This document shows, one piece after another, positions 23,471 through 33,883 of a stretch of DNA of 64,000 bases; positions within the stretch are counted from its first letter, which is position 1, and each line of letters opens with the position of its first letter. The stretch spans positions 33,064,771 through 33,128,770 of the forward strand of contig OY288257.1 of the NCBI GenBank assembly GCA_958450325.1. The letters run 5' to 3'. The stretch comes from Agrostemma githago. Its lineage: Eukaryota; Streptophyta; Magnoliopsida; Caryophyllales; Caryophyllaceae. The notes below the pieces were generated by a model, which saw nothing but the letters and a program-made list of their open reading frames with translations, was not told the DNA's origin and made no database searches. The position numbers and the translations under genes are program-made.

Positions 23471-24865
23471 TGATACGTGTCGTTACCGCACTCAAATTAA
23501 TAATTTATAACCTTACTCTTATCACACTAACGATATTAAGGGTCGATCCCACGGAGAGACAATTTATTCATTAACTAGTCCTTTATATATTTACGATTAT
23601 GAATAACATATTAACAATATTAACAAGAATATATACGGAATGGGGAGTTTAATTAATTAACTCGAATAATCTAAACTAATGAATTACTCCATAATAAACT
23701 ATAACTAATATCCTAATATATACAAGTGAAACAAGCATAATAATTCGGCTCATATATCTTTCTCAGACTCAATTACTCATTCAGTTACTAAATCGACTCG
23801 TCGTAACCATATTATTTTATTACTAGATAAATTGTAGAGAATTTATACGTAAGTTTCGACGCTCCGTAAGTTAACTAGTCGCATTAAGGACAAGAAAGAC
23901 ATCATTAATCCTAGTCAACTAAAATTAACTAGATCAAATTATACTCCTAGATTAACCTAGTGACAATTCGCAGTCCTAAATTAATATAGTTGTTACTCGG
24001 TTGTATAATCTAACGCCGCGCCAAATAATACAACTAGCTATTGAACAATAAGGACGAGTATAAAATTGAATACTAACAGAATAATATTGGTAAAACAAAT
24101 TGATTTCATAACTGAACGATTAACGTCATATAAGATCCAAGACAAAATTAATAACTGAAATTAATAAGTATTAAGGAGTAGAGAACTTAATATCTAGGAC
24201 CAAAAGACTCCTCCTTGATTCGGTTTCGACACCTACATAAGTAGTGCTTCCGTCTTCCTTCGAGTTGAAGCCGCTTCACCCGACGGACTGCTCCGCTCCC
24301 GAAAACCGTCAATTTCAATCACTAATAGGGTTTGGAATTTTCGTACTTGCTTGCTTGGTTGATTCATGATGGGAAATCGGGTATTTATTGTTTCCTTGGG
24401 TTGAATTTTTGGAAAGATTTGGGTATAATTCCTGGGTAGAGATATGGAAATTTTATGAAGTTGGAAAATTCTATTTGATTCTACTACCTTGATTAACGTG
24501 AGTTTCCATTTGCTTTCTTCCTGCCTTTTTCTACCGTATTGTTTCCCTTTTTCTCCTTAAGATTTTATGCTCTTTTTTCCTTCTTATTTTCTTTGGGACT
24601 TGGTTCTCTCGCAAGTTTTAATTAGGTTTCCATGTATTAATGAATTGCAATTTTTGTCTTCCTCTTGGGTCATTCCTCAACCGGCCCAATTGTACGGACT
24701 TGTCCTGTTGTCATTTGAACTTATCATGGATCGAGCTTATATTCTAATTAACTTTTGTATGGATCGTATTCAAATCCTTCGTTATTTGGACCATCCTTCC
24801 ATGACTTATCGATCCATTACCTATTAATTACAATTAACGTTGAAATTAGTCCATTTTGCACGATA

Positions 24866-25037
24866 AATAATACTTATGCCCCTGCCTAATTCTAAATTAA
24901 TGCAAATAAGCGAGTGGTTTGAGAACTAGGATGATCTTATAGGAGCCTTAATTTTGTGATGATGTAATTGTGTGGTTGGTGATTTTGTACCTTGAATATT
25001 CATTATGCTAATATAATGCTTACCTTTCACAAAAAAA
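24866..25037 (+). mobile_element. Very short 5'-truncated LINE tail
   Basis: The segment 24882-25037 ends TAATATAATGCTTACC...CACAAAAAAAAA, like the 3' end of LINE-1 (TAATATAATACACATTTTACC-An). Its target duplication is AATAATACTTATGCCC (24866-24881). It matches AATAATACTCAT at 25038-25049 plus GCCC at 27429-27432, with one mismatch. The right copy is itself split by the solo LTR at 25050-27423. Confidence 0.72.
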
Positions 25038-25983
25038 AATAATACTCATTGTGGACGTCCGTCCGCACCGCCGGGCGTCCCGCGCATGCCTGCGCGGGAC
25101 CGACCCGGTTTTCAACGTGTGGCGGTGGCCACCCACGCGGCCCCCTCCCTTCCGGGGGCCGGTCCGATCTCGCATACGGGGCGAAGTGTCGGACCTCGAT
25201 TTGGATGACGATCCGGACTTGTACTAGACGGGTGCGGGCACCCGTGTTTCCGTTTGGGAATTGATCGAGTCGTGGTTGTAAGTGTTTAAAGGTCGTTTTG
25301 TATGGTAAGGCGACCTTTTTAGTGAACTGAAGTTGTTGCCGATTTGTGGAGTCGTCACCGAGTCAATTATGGGCACTCGGAAACCGTTCAAGTCAACTTT
25401 GATCCCTTGTCGGCTCAAAGTTGAGTGGCACGGGACCTAAAGATAAAGACTTGTACCCTTAAGCACTCCATGCCTAGAATGACTCTCGTTGCCAATGGTT
25501 TCGGACATCCGAAAACCTTTGATTCTGAGTAAGGGGTGAGGGTACGTATTAGGAAGCCAACATCCGATAGATGTCGTCGCCCAATCCCGCACGCACTATA
25601 GCGGCCTCTACTAATCAATCGGTGGGCTGATATCCTAGTTCTTTTGTTGTGGTGGAAGTAATGTAACATCCGTTGTTTTACCCTAAACCTTTTGCTATGT
25701 CGGTTGTTTAAAGACAAGTAAGCTTTGTCGTCGAAGTAGTTGTGTTTACATTCTTTGCATGCGATTTCACGTGACAGGCAGGCCATGAAAAGATGCACAT
25801 AGCAGAGTAGAGAGTACTAGTATTATACATATTAGCAAATCAGTTTTAACGCGATAATACTGATATTAGTGATTCTCGTGGTATACCTTACTTGGTATTC
25901 TGCTTAAGATGCGTCTGCTCGGTATTAATAGAGATGCATCGAACCTAACGAGGCGAGCACCGGAACTAATATGGAACCCGACC

Positions 25984-26207
25984 ATCACTTTGTTCAGTTT
26001 TTTTTTGGTAAAATGTGAGAGATCTCATTCATCCAAAAAAAGCATTACAAAACATATGTGCTACCCAAAAATATTAGACAACTAACATATACAAGCCGAT
26101 CACTAAAAATTTGGACCATTTCTCGATTTATGTGTGTCATCCTTGCGCAGGGGCCATGCTAATCTTCTCGTATCGTTCTCGATTTCTCGATCACTTTGTT
26201 CAGTTTT
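25984..26207 (-). mobile_element. U6 snRNA-LINE chimeric retropseudogene with target-site duplications
   Basis: The insert 26002-26189 is bracketed by a perfect 18 bp duplication ATCACTTTGTTCAGTTTT (25984-26001 and 26190-26207). Read on the minus strand it has 5'-truncated U6 snRNA (about 26179-26105), then a LINE 3' tail (26104-26011) ending CATTTTACC, then an A run (26010-26002). This is what template switching by LINE reverse transcriptase from LINE RNA to U6 RNA yields. The host is the solo LTR at 25050-27423. Confidence 0.92.
26105..26179 (-). pseudogene. U6 spliceosomal snRNA fragment (5'-truncated)
   Basis: On the minus strand: GAACGATACGAGAAGATTAG, then CATGGCCCCTGCGCAAGGATG, then ACACACATAAATCGAGAAATGGTCCAAATTTTT. 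This is U6 from the ACAGAGA-box region to the 3' T run. The first ~30 nt (the 5' stem-loop) are missing, and the invariant ACAGAGA box is damaged (ATACGAGA). No upstream promoter element is present, so it is not a working U6 gene. Confidence 0.93.
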
Positions 26208-26902
26208 AGTTGTTTTACGTTTTGAATTCCATGTTAGGTGATTTAGCATGCGATTATAAGGTCATAAAAGCAATAAATCATACGAAAAACTGTAAATGCG
26301 AATGTAAGTAAATCACGTAGTGAGGAGTTGCACCCTCGGAGTATAAACTAAACGGGACTCGATGCATAGATAGTTTGAGAACGGATCTCGGAATTACTCG
26401 GTTCTATTTAGTGTGTTTTAGTGTTTGTGATTGAAGTTGGGACGTTACGTATTTTAGTAGATGTTTGTGGGCCTAGCGCCCACACATAGTGTAGTCGTAG
26501 TGCATAATAATAGAAAGTGCAAGTATGGAAAGTTTTGTTTAGATGGCAACCTAGTGACGACTCGATCAACAGACGGATCCTCCTAGCTTGACCAGTGACT
26601 CCGGTAGAGCTCCGTTACCATTTGACCTTCCCGCGGCTACTCCGGCAGAGTTTCGGCGCTAAGGACTAGTTATGCGGCTAATCCGACAGAACCTGGGTAC
26701 TAGTTTTGTGCTAGTCGATCACGGACACCTTGGTATCGAGTGGAGTGCTCAAAGGTGAGGAGTAGCGTGGATGTCGCTTTTTATTATCGGAACTACGATC
26801 GAGTGGATCGTTTGCCTCGGGTGTCGGAGTGCGAGCCCTTAGCGAGAGTTTAGAGGGAGAAGAGAGAATTGAGTTGTGTCTAAATGAGGGCGTGAAGGGG
26901 GG

Positions 26903-26910
26903 TATTTATA
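26903..26910 (-). promoter_or_regulatory. LTR TATA box (minus strand)
   Basis: TATAAATACCCCCC on the minus strand closely resembles the TATA context of the LTRs at 50887 and 52585 (TATAAATACCC). Immediately upstream on that strand (26938-27025) are repeated GGCGC words, including the palindrome CAGGCGCCTG at 26967-26976. Confidence 0.6.
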
Positions 26911-27541
26911 GGTGTTTTCGGCCCTCGTCGCCCATATAGGCGCGTGAGCTGGGGCGCACCAGGACTCAGGCGCCTGGGCTCAGGCGTGGGGAGTCTTAGG
27001 CGCGTGAGGCGGGGCGGCTGGAGTTTTGAAGATACGATTTTGATACTTTCCAAAACCTAGAGACGGGTGTATGATACTAAGCTTAGGGCTTAAGGTTCCC
27101 GCGGCTTGACCTAGCACCGTGGGTTTAGTGGGCCTCGGGTGTTCCTCCCGAGGTTCGCTTGGCGCGGTGTTGACTCGGTTCGAGTTTCGGGATCGACTCG
27201 GAGCCCCGGTGTCAGAATTGACTCTAATTAGTGTCTATGCGACCATAACGACACGACTAAGGCTGCCATCATGTTAGTTTAATTTGCCCGAATAATTTAT
27301 TTGATCCGTTCTATAGAAAAGCTATCTAGAACACCGCGAACCTGCGTCGCGTTGCAGTCCTATCGTCATCGGGTGTTTGTTGGGCACTTCTGTAGCCACC
27401 AGGTCCAAATCTGGGTGTCTACACTCATGCCCTTAAATATCGAATCTCACAAAATTGTATCATATAGTTTAAACATTATTATAAACGAGGTAAACGACAT
27501 ACAAAAACGGGGTGAAAATATGAATAATTAGCGAGTTATCA

Positions 27542-29440
27542 CCCTTGCCAGATGATTCGTTAATGACAGATAATGTAAACACATTGGTAAGAGGCAAGTT
27601 GTCGTATGATAGAGATTCGTTGTACACAGAACATGCAAGCCAACTTTCTTCGATGACAGATGAGCAAAGGTTGATCTACACAGAGATAATGGAAGCAGTT
27701 GTGAGAAACAAAAGAGGGGTCTTTTTCGTATATGGCTATGGAGGGATCGGGAAGACTTTTTTATGGCGAGCTTTATATGCTGCGATACGGAGTAACGGTG
27801 ATATTGGTTTGCCAGTCGCATCTAGCGGAATTGCAGCAACCTTAATACCTGGTGGTAGGAAAGCCCACTCAAGGTTTGGCATTCCAATAAATGTTTTCGA
27901 GAACTCTACTTGCGCTGGTATTAAACCAGGTTCTGATCTAACGGAACTTATAATTAAAGCAAGGCTCATAATTTGGGATGGAGCTCCCACGACACATAAA
28001 TATAGTTTTGAGGCTCTCGACAGATGCTTGAAAGATGTTATGCGGATTGTAGATCCACGAAATGCCACGAGACCGTTTGGTGGAAAAGTAGTTGTTTTTG
28101 GTGGAGACTTCCGACAAATTTTGCCGGTCATTCCTAAGGGCAGCAGGGCAGACATTGTACATGCATCTCTTTGTTCATCGAACATTTGGGCTTCATGCAA
28201 GGTATTATTTATACTTACTTCTCTGAATCAATTACATCCCCGAATAACACACAATTGAATCAAAACGATATAGGAATCAAGAAATCAATATGAAACCCTA
28301 AAGTTTTCCTTTCGTTCTAAATCATTTTTTTTTTCTTTTTCTTAAAATAAAATCAAAATCGAGAGCCGAGAAACAATTAAACCTTGAAATTTTGTGATGA
28401 ATCGAATTTGGGAGAAGATTGGGTGAAAAGATAAGAAAGGAAAAGTCTTGGACGGCAACTACGACACTAAATGAATTGAATATCATTATTTACTTTTCCT
28501 ATTACTTTTTTAAGTTCCAATTTGATTTCAATGTCTTCTTTTAATCATTAATATTATAAGGTGTTGAAATTGACAAGAAACATGCGCCTGGAATTTGGAA
28601 GTTCGAGTACTGGTATAGCAGAGATCGGAGACTTCTCACAGTGGATCTTGAGTATTGAAGATGGTACTACAGGAGGTCCCAATAATGGAGAAGTGGATTT
28701 AGTGCTCCCAGATGACATTCTTATTCATGATACTACAGATCCTATTGCCTCTATTGTTGCAGCCACCTACCCAGCCCTTGAGAGTCAGTTGTCAAACTCC
28801 AATTATCTTAATGAAAGGGCAATACTCGCTCCGACTCATGAGATAGTTGAGATCATTAATGATTATGTCTTATCTCTTATTCCCGGACAAGAAAAGGTAT
28901 ATTTAAGCTCAGATGAGGTTTGTCTAGATGACACTCTTGTCGGTCATCCTCAGCTTTACTCTACAGAGTTTCTCAACACTATAAAGACGTCAGGTATCCC
29001 AAATCATCGACTAACACTGAAGGTTGATTAGAAACACGGATCAATCACGTGGTTTGTGTAATGGCACTAGATTAAGGGTGATAGACTTAGGATCTCGCGT
29101 GATTAGGTGTACTGTGTTAACATGAAGTCATAAAGGTGATAAGGTGCACATTGCCCGAGTAACGCTCTCTCCTTCGGACTCAAGTAAATTCCCAGTGCGT
29201 TTCAATAGGAGGCAGTTCCCTATATCGGTTTGTTTTGCAATGACAATAAACAAGAGTCAAGGACAGTCTTTATCGCATGTAGGCCTCTATCTTCCACGTC
29301 CAGTATTTAGTCACGGACAACTTTATGTTGATGTATCAAGGGTTATGAATAAGAAAGGCCTGAAGATCCTTATATTTGACAATGATAAACGTGTTTCTAA
29401 TACGACAACCAATGTAGTTTATAAAGAGGTTTTCCAGTGT
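27542..29440 (+). pseudogene. Helitron Pif1-like helicase region
   Basis: Exons are 27547-28200 and 28561 to about 29440, with a GT-AG intron 28201-28560 whose flanks join as CK-VLKLTRNMRL. Motifs are Walker A GYGGIGKT (27735-27758), Walker B region LIIWDGAP (27974-27985), GGKVVVFGGDFRQILPV, LNERAILAPTHE, GIPNHRLTLKV, MTINKSQGQSLSHVGLYLP and FSHGQLYVDVSRV. Pif1-like helicases unwind the strand during rolling-circle transposition. Three defects stand out. Walker A has I where T is usual. The catalytic glutamate of the DE pair is G (WDGA). The short segment usually following LKV is missing, with a stop at 29029-29031 and a frameshift before the LCNGTRLRV block. Confidence 0.92.
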
Positions 29441-29558
29441 TTGTATGTAATATGTAGACAATGTATCCATACAATTTATATCATTTATGTATTTTATCTT
29501 TTCAACTACCACATAATAGTCAATCTAAAATAAATTTATTTGTTGAGTATGCATCGCT

Positions 29559-29585
29559 GTGCAATTTGCACGGGTTTAACGCTAG
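29559..29585 (+). repeat. Helitron 3' terminus: hairpin plus CTAG
   Basis: GTGC-AATTT-GCAC (29559-29571) lies 10 nt before CTAG (29582-29585), which is followed by T. Helitrons end in CTRR about 10 nt after a short hairpin and insert between A and T. The end is about 145 nt past the last helicase codons seen. Confidence 0.82.
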
Positions 29586-30500
29586 TTGTTGATTAATTGA
29601 ATAATTAAAGGAAACTATCTGTTAATTTATACTATCATGTAATATTTCTATAAGCATGATATTTGTTAGTCACGTAACACCGACAATAACTAGCAACAAC
29701 CCGGTACACCATGATAATACCAACTAACAACAGTAGCCCAACAACGATAATAACACTATACGCGACAATAATCCCAATACCCGACTAACATGACACAACG
29801 ATATAACTTAATAACACAATGCAATACCCCGCTAGGGCATGACGGTCAACGATTTAGAACCGCTGGTTCGACATCTACTTGTCCTACCCGATTCGCGCCA
29901 ATATCAACGGCACCGAGTAGTTCACTCGTACCACTATACCGCCACCAACAGCCCTTAATCTGGCCACCACACGCGGTAGGAAACAATAGGCAGGGACGAA
30001 GCCAGGATCCAAAAGGACCACGGGCCGAATTTACATACCCGTACTAGCTTTAACTATGTATTGTAGACCACATTAAAAACCTTCTTTGTTACATGTTTGA
30101 TTAATATTCGCATTCATTTTTAGTCCTTATAAAATTCACCTCAGTTTAGCAGAATGGATATATAATAATTTTATCTTATTATATGTAATTCTTTTAATTA
30201 ATATTGGAATCGTAGAAAGTGGCTATTATTTGTTTAAATATTGAATTATATATCAAGTTTTTTTCAAACAAATTGACTATGAGTGATAAATAGGTTACTA
30301 AGTATCAGAATATTTTATAATTAAAAGAGTAATCATCGTTAATACTAGAAGTGTAAAATACAATGAAAATAATTCTTAATTCATGTGAAGATATGTGGTA
30401 TTAATTAACCAAGAGAAAATAATCAAATATCTAAATGAAAGAAGCATTAAAAAATGGTAAAAAATGAAATTGTGGAAAAGAATGAAGATAAATTTGAAAA
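29586..30500. other. Non-coding stretch right of the Helitron
   Basis: AT-rich DNA with a CAA/ACAA-rich patch at 29670-29830. I see no coding region, no terminal repeats and no RNA gene. Confidence 0.5.
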
Positions 30501-30521
30501 GAAAAGAAGTTGGAAAAATGC

Positions 30522-30600
30522 AGGGAGTGCAAGTCGAACTTGTACCAAAGGACAGTGTATCTCTAAGCCAACAGTACTTACCACTAGGCTACAAAGGAAA
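30522..30600 (-). repeat. tRNA-like sequence, possible SINE head
   Basis: On the minus strand TAGCCTAGTGGTAAG (30591-30577) resembles an RNA polymerase III A box and GTTCGACTT (30539-30531) a B box, 38 nt apart. The ends do not pair as an acceptor stem, so a functional tRNA is unlikely. A tRNA-derived SINE or a decayed tRNA is more plausible. No SINE tail or target duplication was found. Confidence 0.4.
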
Positions 30601-30949
30601 TGCTGCTTATTATGTACACTTAATCTCAATATTTTGACCCAGGCTATGGCCCGGTTTGGCCTACTATTAGCATCATCTCTGACAACAGAACAGAACAAGG
30701 ACAAGGAAGAGTGTGTGGCGGTGGTTGTCGGGAAACAGATGTCGGCGTGAATGAGGTCGATGCATCGATGGAAGATGATAGATACGTTTGGAAGTTGAAT
30801 ATGTGTTTCAGATGATAAATGGAGAGTATAATTTTATTATGAAGGGCACAAGTTGGAATATGCTTTTCTATAATTTTGATAGGGTGTGCGTAGGTTATTA
30901 GGTTACAAAATCCACTTCCTTTGTTATTCACCTACTCTTAATATTATTA

Positions 30950-30977
30950 CTAGATGTAAAGCCCGTGCGATGCACGG
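30950..30977 (-). repeat. 3' terminus of a second Helitron (minus strand)
   Basis: Read on the minus strand: hairpin CCGTGC-ATC-GCACGG (30977-30963, perfect 6 bp stem), then GCTTTACAT, then CTAG ending at 30950 and followed by T. This is a canonical Helitron end. The element body lies to the right, in AT-rich DNA from 30978, and runs into the LTR retrotransposon at 32117. Its 5' end was not found. Confidence 0.72.
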
Positions 30978-31499
30978 ACCGCTTTTTAGTGACGTTGATA
31001 AGGATACCAAGTTGAATGATTGCATAAACTTGTGAAACTGTACAACAGTAGAGAGTCGGTCGAGGTTAAGAGTATGCCTAATAGTAAATAAATATTATCC
31101 ATATACCTAAATGTGTATCAAGGAATCAGAGATAATATATACGATAAAGGTCAAATTAAATTATAGGCATTATATATGGTGCGTTGTAGTTAGAATAAAA
31201 GACTTATTAAAGTTCCTCGCACATAAATATACGTAGATATAAATATTCACTGAGTGAAATGGGAAAATATTACAGGCAACAGCGATGAAACATGTGATAA
31301 AAAAAAAAACAAATTTATCATCATCAATGCACAAGTTATTATAATGAATGTTGAGTTAAAGTAACGATGCATACCTTTGCTTATTTATAATAGTACAATT
31401 ATAAATGCATTTGAAATGATAGTAAAGTTCAAAATTACGACTTCATATTTATAATTGTAGTCTTATAGATACTCTGTTCACCACGTTAGAGTCTTAAGA

Positions 31500-32116
31500 C
31501 CATACGATGGGGTTGATAATCTTACTTTCCTAATTTTTTTGTTGATATCTATGGACGAACAATTACTCTTATTTATAACATAGTATTCCATCACCTTATA
31601 ATTTTCTTCTTTTAATTTTTCGGTGTAGATTAATTTTTTGGTTGATATCTAAGGACGAACGATTGCTCTTACTTATCATAATAAAGTAAAGGAAAATAAA
31701 ATATACAGTATCTACATGTATTAGGATAATAATAATAATAATTTTATTTTTATTATTAATTATTTTAAAATTTTAATTTCATATTTTTAGAATTTCTAAA
31801 GAATTGGAGTATAAGAATTTTGGTTTATAGTCTTAAAAATTCTTTTTAAATTCATTTTATGACTCAAAATATTTTTTTATTAATATTTAATAACGAATTA
31901 TTACTCTTATTTATATAATAGAAATCTAAGACCTCATTATAATTTTTCGATGTGAGATAATTTTATTTAGCTTTATAGTTTTGGTTAATATCTAAAAATG
32001 AATAATTATTACTCTTATATATAATAAAATTATATCACATTATATTATAATTTTTCAATGTGAGACAATTTAACTTGACTCTTATTTATAATACGAAGTA
32101 CATAATTTCATCACCC
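31500..32116. repeat. AT-rich degenerate tandem repeat
   Basis: A phrase of the type TTGATATCTAWGGACGAACRATTRCTCTTAYTTAT recurs near 31540, 31640, 31885 and 31985, each followed by a CATTATAATTTTTCGRTGTGAGA-like block in the later copies. Units are about 100-120 bp and much diverged. They lie in the body of the minus-strand Helitron-like element. Confidence 0.55.
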
Positions 32117-32460
32117 TGTAGACACCCACATTTGGCTGCTAGGTGTCTATAGCAGTTTCCAAAAAACATCCGATGATGATCGGACGCAAACGTGTTTCCA
32201 CGCGCTCGGATATGGGCTCAAAACCGTTAGTTTTTGGCTTGGGCCTTTTAAGGAGTACAAATCTCTCAAAACAGACCTCAAATTCAAGTCCAGCGGGTCG
32301 TTTCCAATCAAATAAGACTAATTTGGATCAAAATCGACACCGGAAATAAAACCGACTTTTAGCGACCGGGTCAAACCTCGGTCAAAGCCATTTCCGAGAA
32401 CACAAAGCAGCCATGTCCAACCCAAACACAAAATTTGCAAAATATCTAGCCCGCCTCATC

Positions 32461-32576
32461 CACTCGATCGAGTGTCATCCCACTCGATCGAGTGGGCCTT
32501 CAACAGGCCTGTTTTTACCTTTTTATTGGGCCACTCGATCGAGTCCATCAGGGCACTCGATCAAGTAACCCTAGAC
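32461..32576. promoter_or_regulatory. Palindrome cluster upstream of the LTR TATA box
   Basis: CACTCGATCGAGTG at 32461-32474 and 32481-32494, CACTCGATCGAGT at 32532-32544, and one-mismatch CACTCGATCAAGT at 32564-32576. The TATA box starts 18 bp later. The copy in the 3' LTR (about 44888-44993) keeps the same four sites with scattered single changes. Confidence 0.75.
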
Positions 32577-33685
32577 GAGGGTGGGGAGAATTCCTATATA
32601 TACACCTCCTTTGCAACACCCATCACAACTTTGACCTTCATAACACATTTTCAAAAACCCTAATCATACATCTTCAACCCTAAACCCTAGCATCTCGGAA
32701 TCAAACCCTAAACCACCATAACTTAACCTACGTAAACCTCGATACTCCCGTGCAAGCCACAATTAAGCGAGTCCCGTTCGAGATACGAAACATGTAGGTT
32801 GAGGGTGCAATAATCCCGACTTTTCTTCTCTTTTTTCCTCCTCGCGTCGTCCGTCTTTTCCGTTCGCCGTCGTCGTTTTTTTTATTTTATTTTATCGTCG
32901 CGTTTATAATATCGTTAATATTACTAGTATAAGACATTAAAATACTCGCTAATTTGTGTCGAATGTAAAGGACGACGGAATAAGGAAATCCGAATACAAA
33001 GATGTTTCACCTACGCGGCCGGTCGCTTATCCCGACACCCCGAATATTTGATTGTTGAAGCGAGTCAATTTAAACAAAATCATCTCTTTTTATTCTTGTT
33101 GCGTCATCGTCGTCATAATCGTCATTCATCGCATATTCATCAATTTTAAAATTGTTTTCGAAGCAAACACTTTTTTTAGTTAAAGTCGAAACCCGTTGAT
33201 GCGGATCCGACATCACATAATCTGCAAGGATTCATTACGATGTCGAGATGCGGAGGGAATCAAATCAAGTCCTTTTTAATTCAAGTAATCACAAAGCGTC
33301 ATTCTTTAGATTCGATACCAATTCAATAGTTGGATGTCGTATCTAAACGAATTAGTCAATAAATCTAACTAATACGAATTCGTTGATGCTAAAATAGTTG
33401 TCAGATAATTCGAAAGAATTAATTACGACACTATACACGCGGAGATAATTTTATTCGTTTTAGTTTGATTTAAAACGACTTACAAACGTATTTTTTAGAT
33501 TGCACTCTAAATATTCGATATCGATTCAATAATCGAATAGCGGATACGACGAGTATCAAAGTCTGAATCGAGCATATAGCATACAATATATCTGCCCGAT
33601 TTAACAAAATCAATGATTTATCAAAATCAAAAAACAATCTCGAAATCAATATAAATTGCGAAACGAACCCTAGTTCGTACAAGGG

Positions 33686-33883
33686 GTACTCGATCGAGTG
33701 GCACCTCAAAAACCGACGCAGAAGGTTCTTTGAGAACCACTCGGTCGAGTCTCACAATGACTCGATCGAGTGGCCGCTCACTCGGCCGAGTCTCTCAATG
33801 ACTCGATCGAGTGACATCTAAAGAATCGGGACAGAAACTTTTTCCGTGGACCACTCGGTCGAGTCCTTCAATGACTCGATCGA
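33686..33883. repeat. Second ACTCGRYCGAGT palindrome cluster, downstream in the LTR
   Basis: Seven copies with the core CGRYCG (ATC/GTC/GCC variants) alternate with short spacers CTCACAATG / CTCTCAATG / CTTCAATG. The matching region of the right LTR part (54158-54275) keeps five of them. Confidence 0.85.

Larger units (their letters stand above)
25050..27423 (-). mobile_element. Solo LTR, Tat-like family, minus strand
   Basis: On the minus strand it starts TGTAGACACCCAGATTTGG and ends GTCCACA. Flanking duplications are CTCAT at 25045-25049 and 27424-27428. The start and end match the other TGTAGACACC LTRs in this window, but the body is diverged and more GC-rich. A minus-strand TATA box (TATAAATA, 26903-26910) follows a cluster of GGCGC-type repeats. 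A U6-LINE chimera sits inside. Confidence 0.9.
23471..27541. mobile_element. Solo LTR (TGATACGTG...GTTATCA) holding further insertions
   Basis: The insert begins TGATACGTGTCG and ends GAGTTATCA with a 5 bp CCCTT duplication, as expected for an LTR. It contains AGGGTCGATCCCACGGAGAG, a phrase common in plant LTRs. No retrotransposon internal region is present. Taking out the LINE tail (24882-25037), the second solo LTR (25050-27423) and their duplicated targets leaves about 1.5 kb. Orientation and family were not determined. Confidence 0.82.
15671..29585 (+). mobile_element. Helitron (RepHel type), heavily interrupted
   Basis: A rolling-circle transposon on the plus strand. Coding parts run from about 15.7 kb to 29.45 kb. 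The 3' terminus is at 29585: a short hairpin (GTGCAATTTGCAC, 559-571 of that kilobase), then CGGGTTTAACG, then CTAG followed by T, the standard Helitron end and A/T insertion context. The 5' TC end was not located, so the start given is only the first coding-like stretch. The gene is interrupted by LINE-1 (17174-20559) and by the nest at 23471-27541. It also has stops, frameshifts and a changed helicase active site, so it cannot move by itself. Confidence 0.85.

Noticed and set aside
26105..26179. Functional U6 snRNA gene
   Set aside because: The 5' stem-loop and intact ACAGAGA box are missing, no plant snRNA promoter lies upstream, and the whole unit is bracketed by LINE-type target duplications.
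28201..28560. Transposon insertion in the helicase
   Set aside because: The AAGGTNTT similarity at both ends first suggested a target duplication. GT-AG borders and exact in-phase joining (CK-VLK) fit an intron better.
32143..32349. Small open frames duplicated at 44571-44789
   Set aside because: They recur only because both lie at the same place in the two LTRs, and the frames differ in length by indels.
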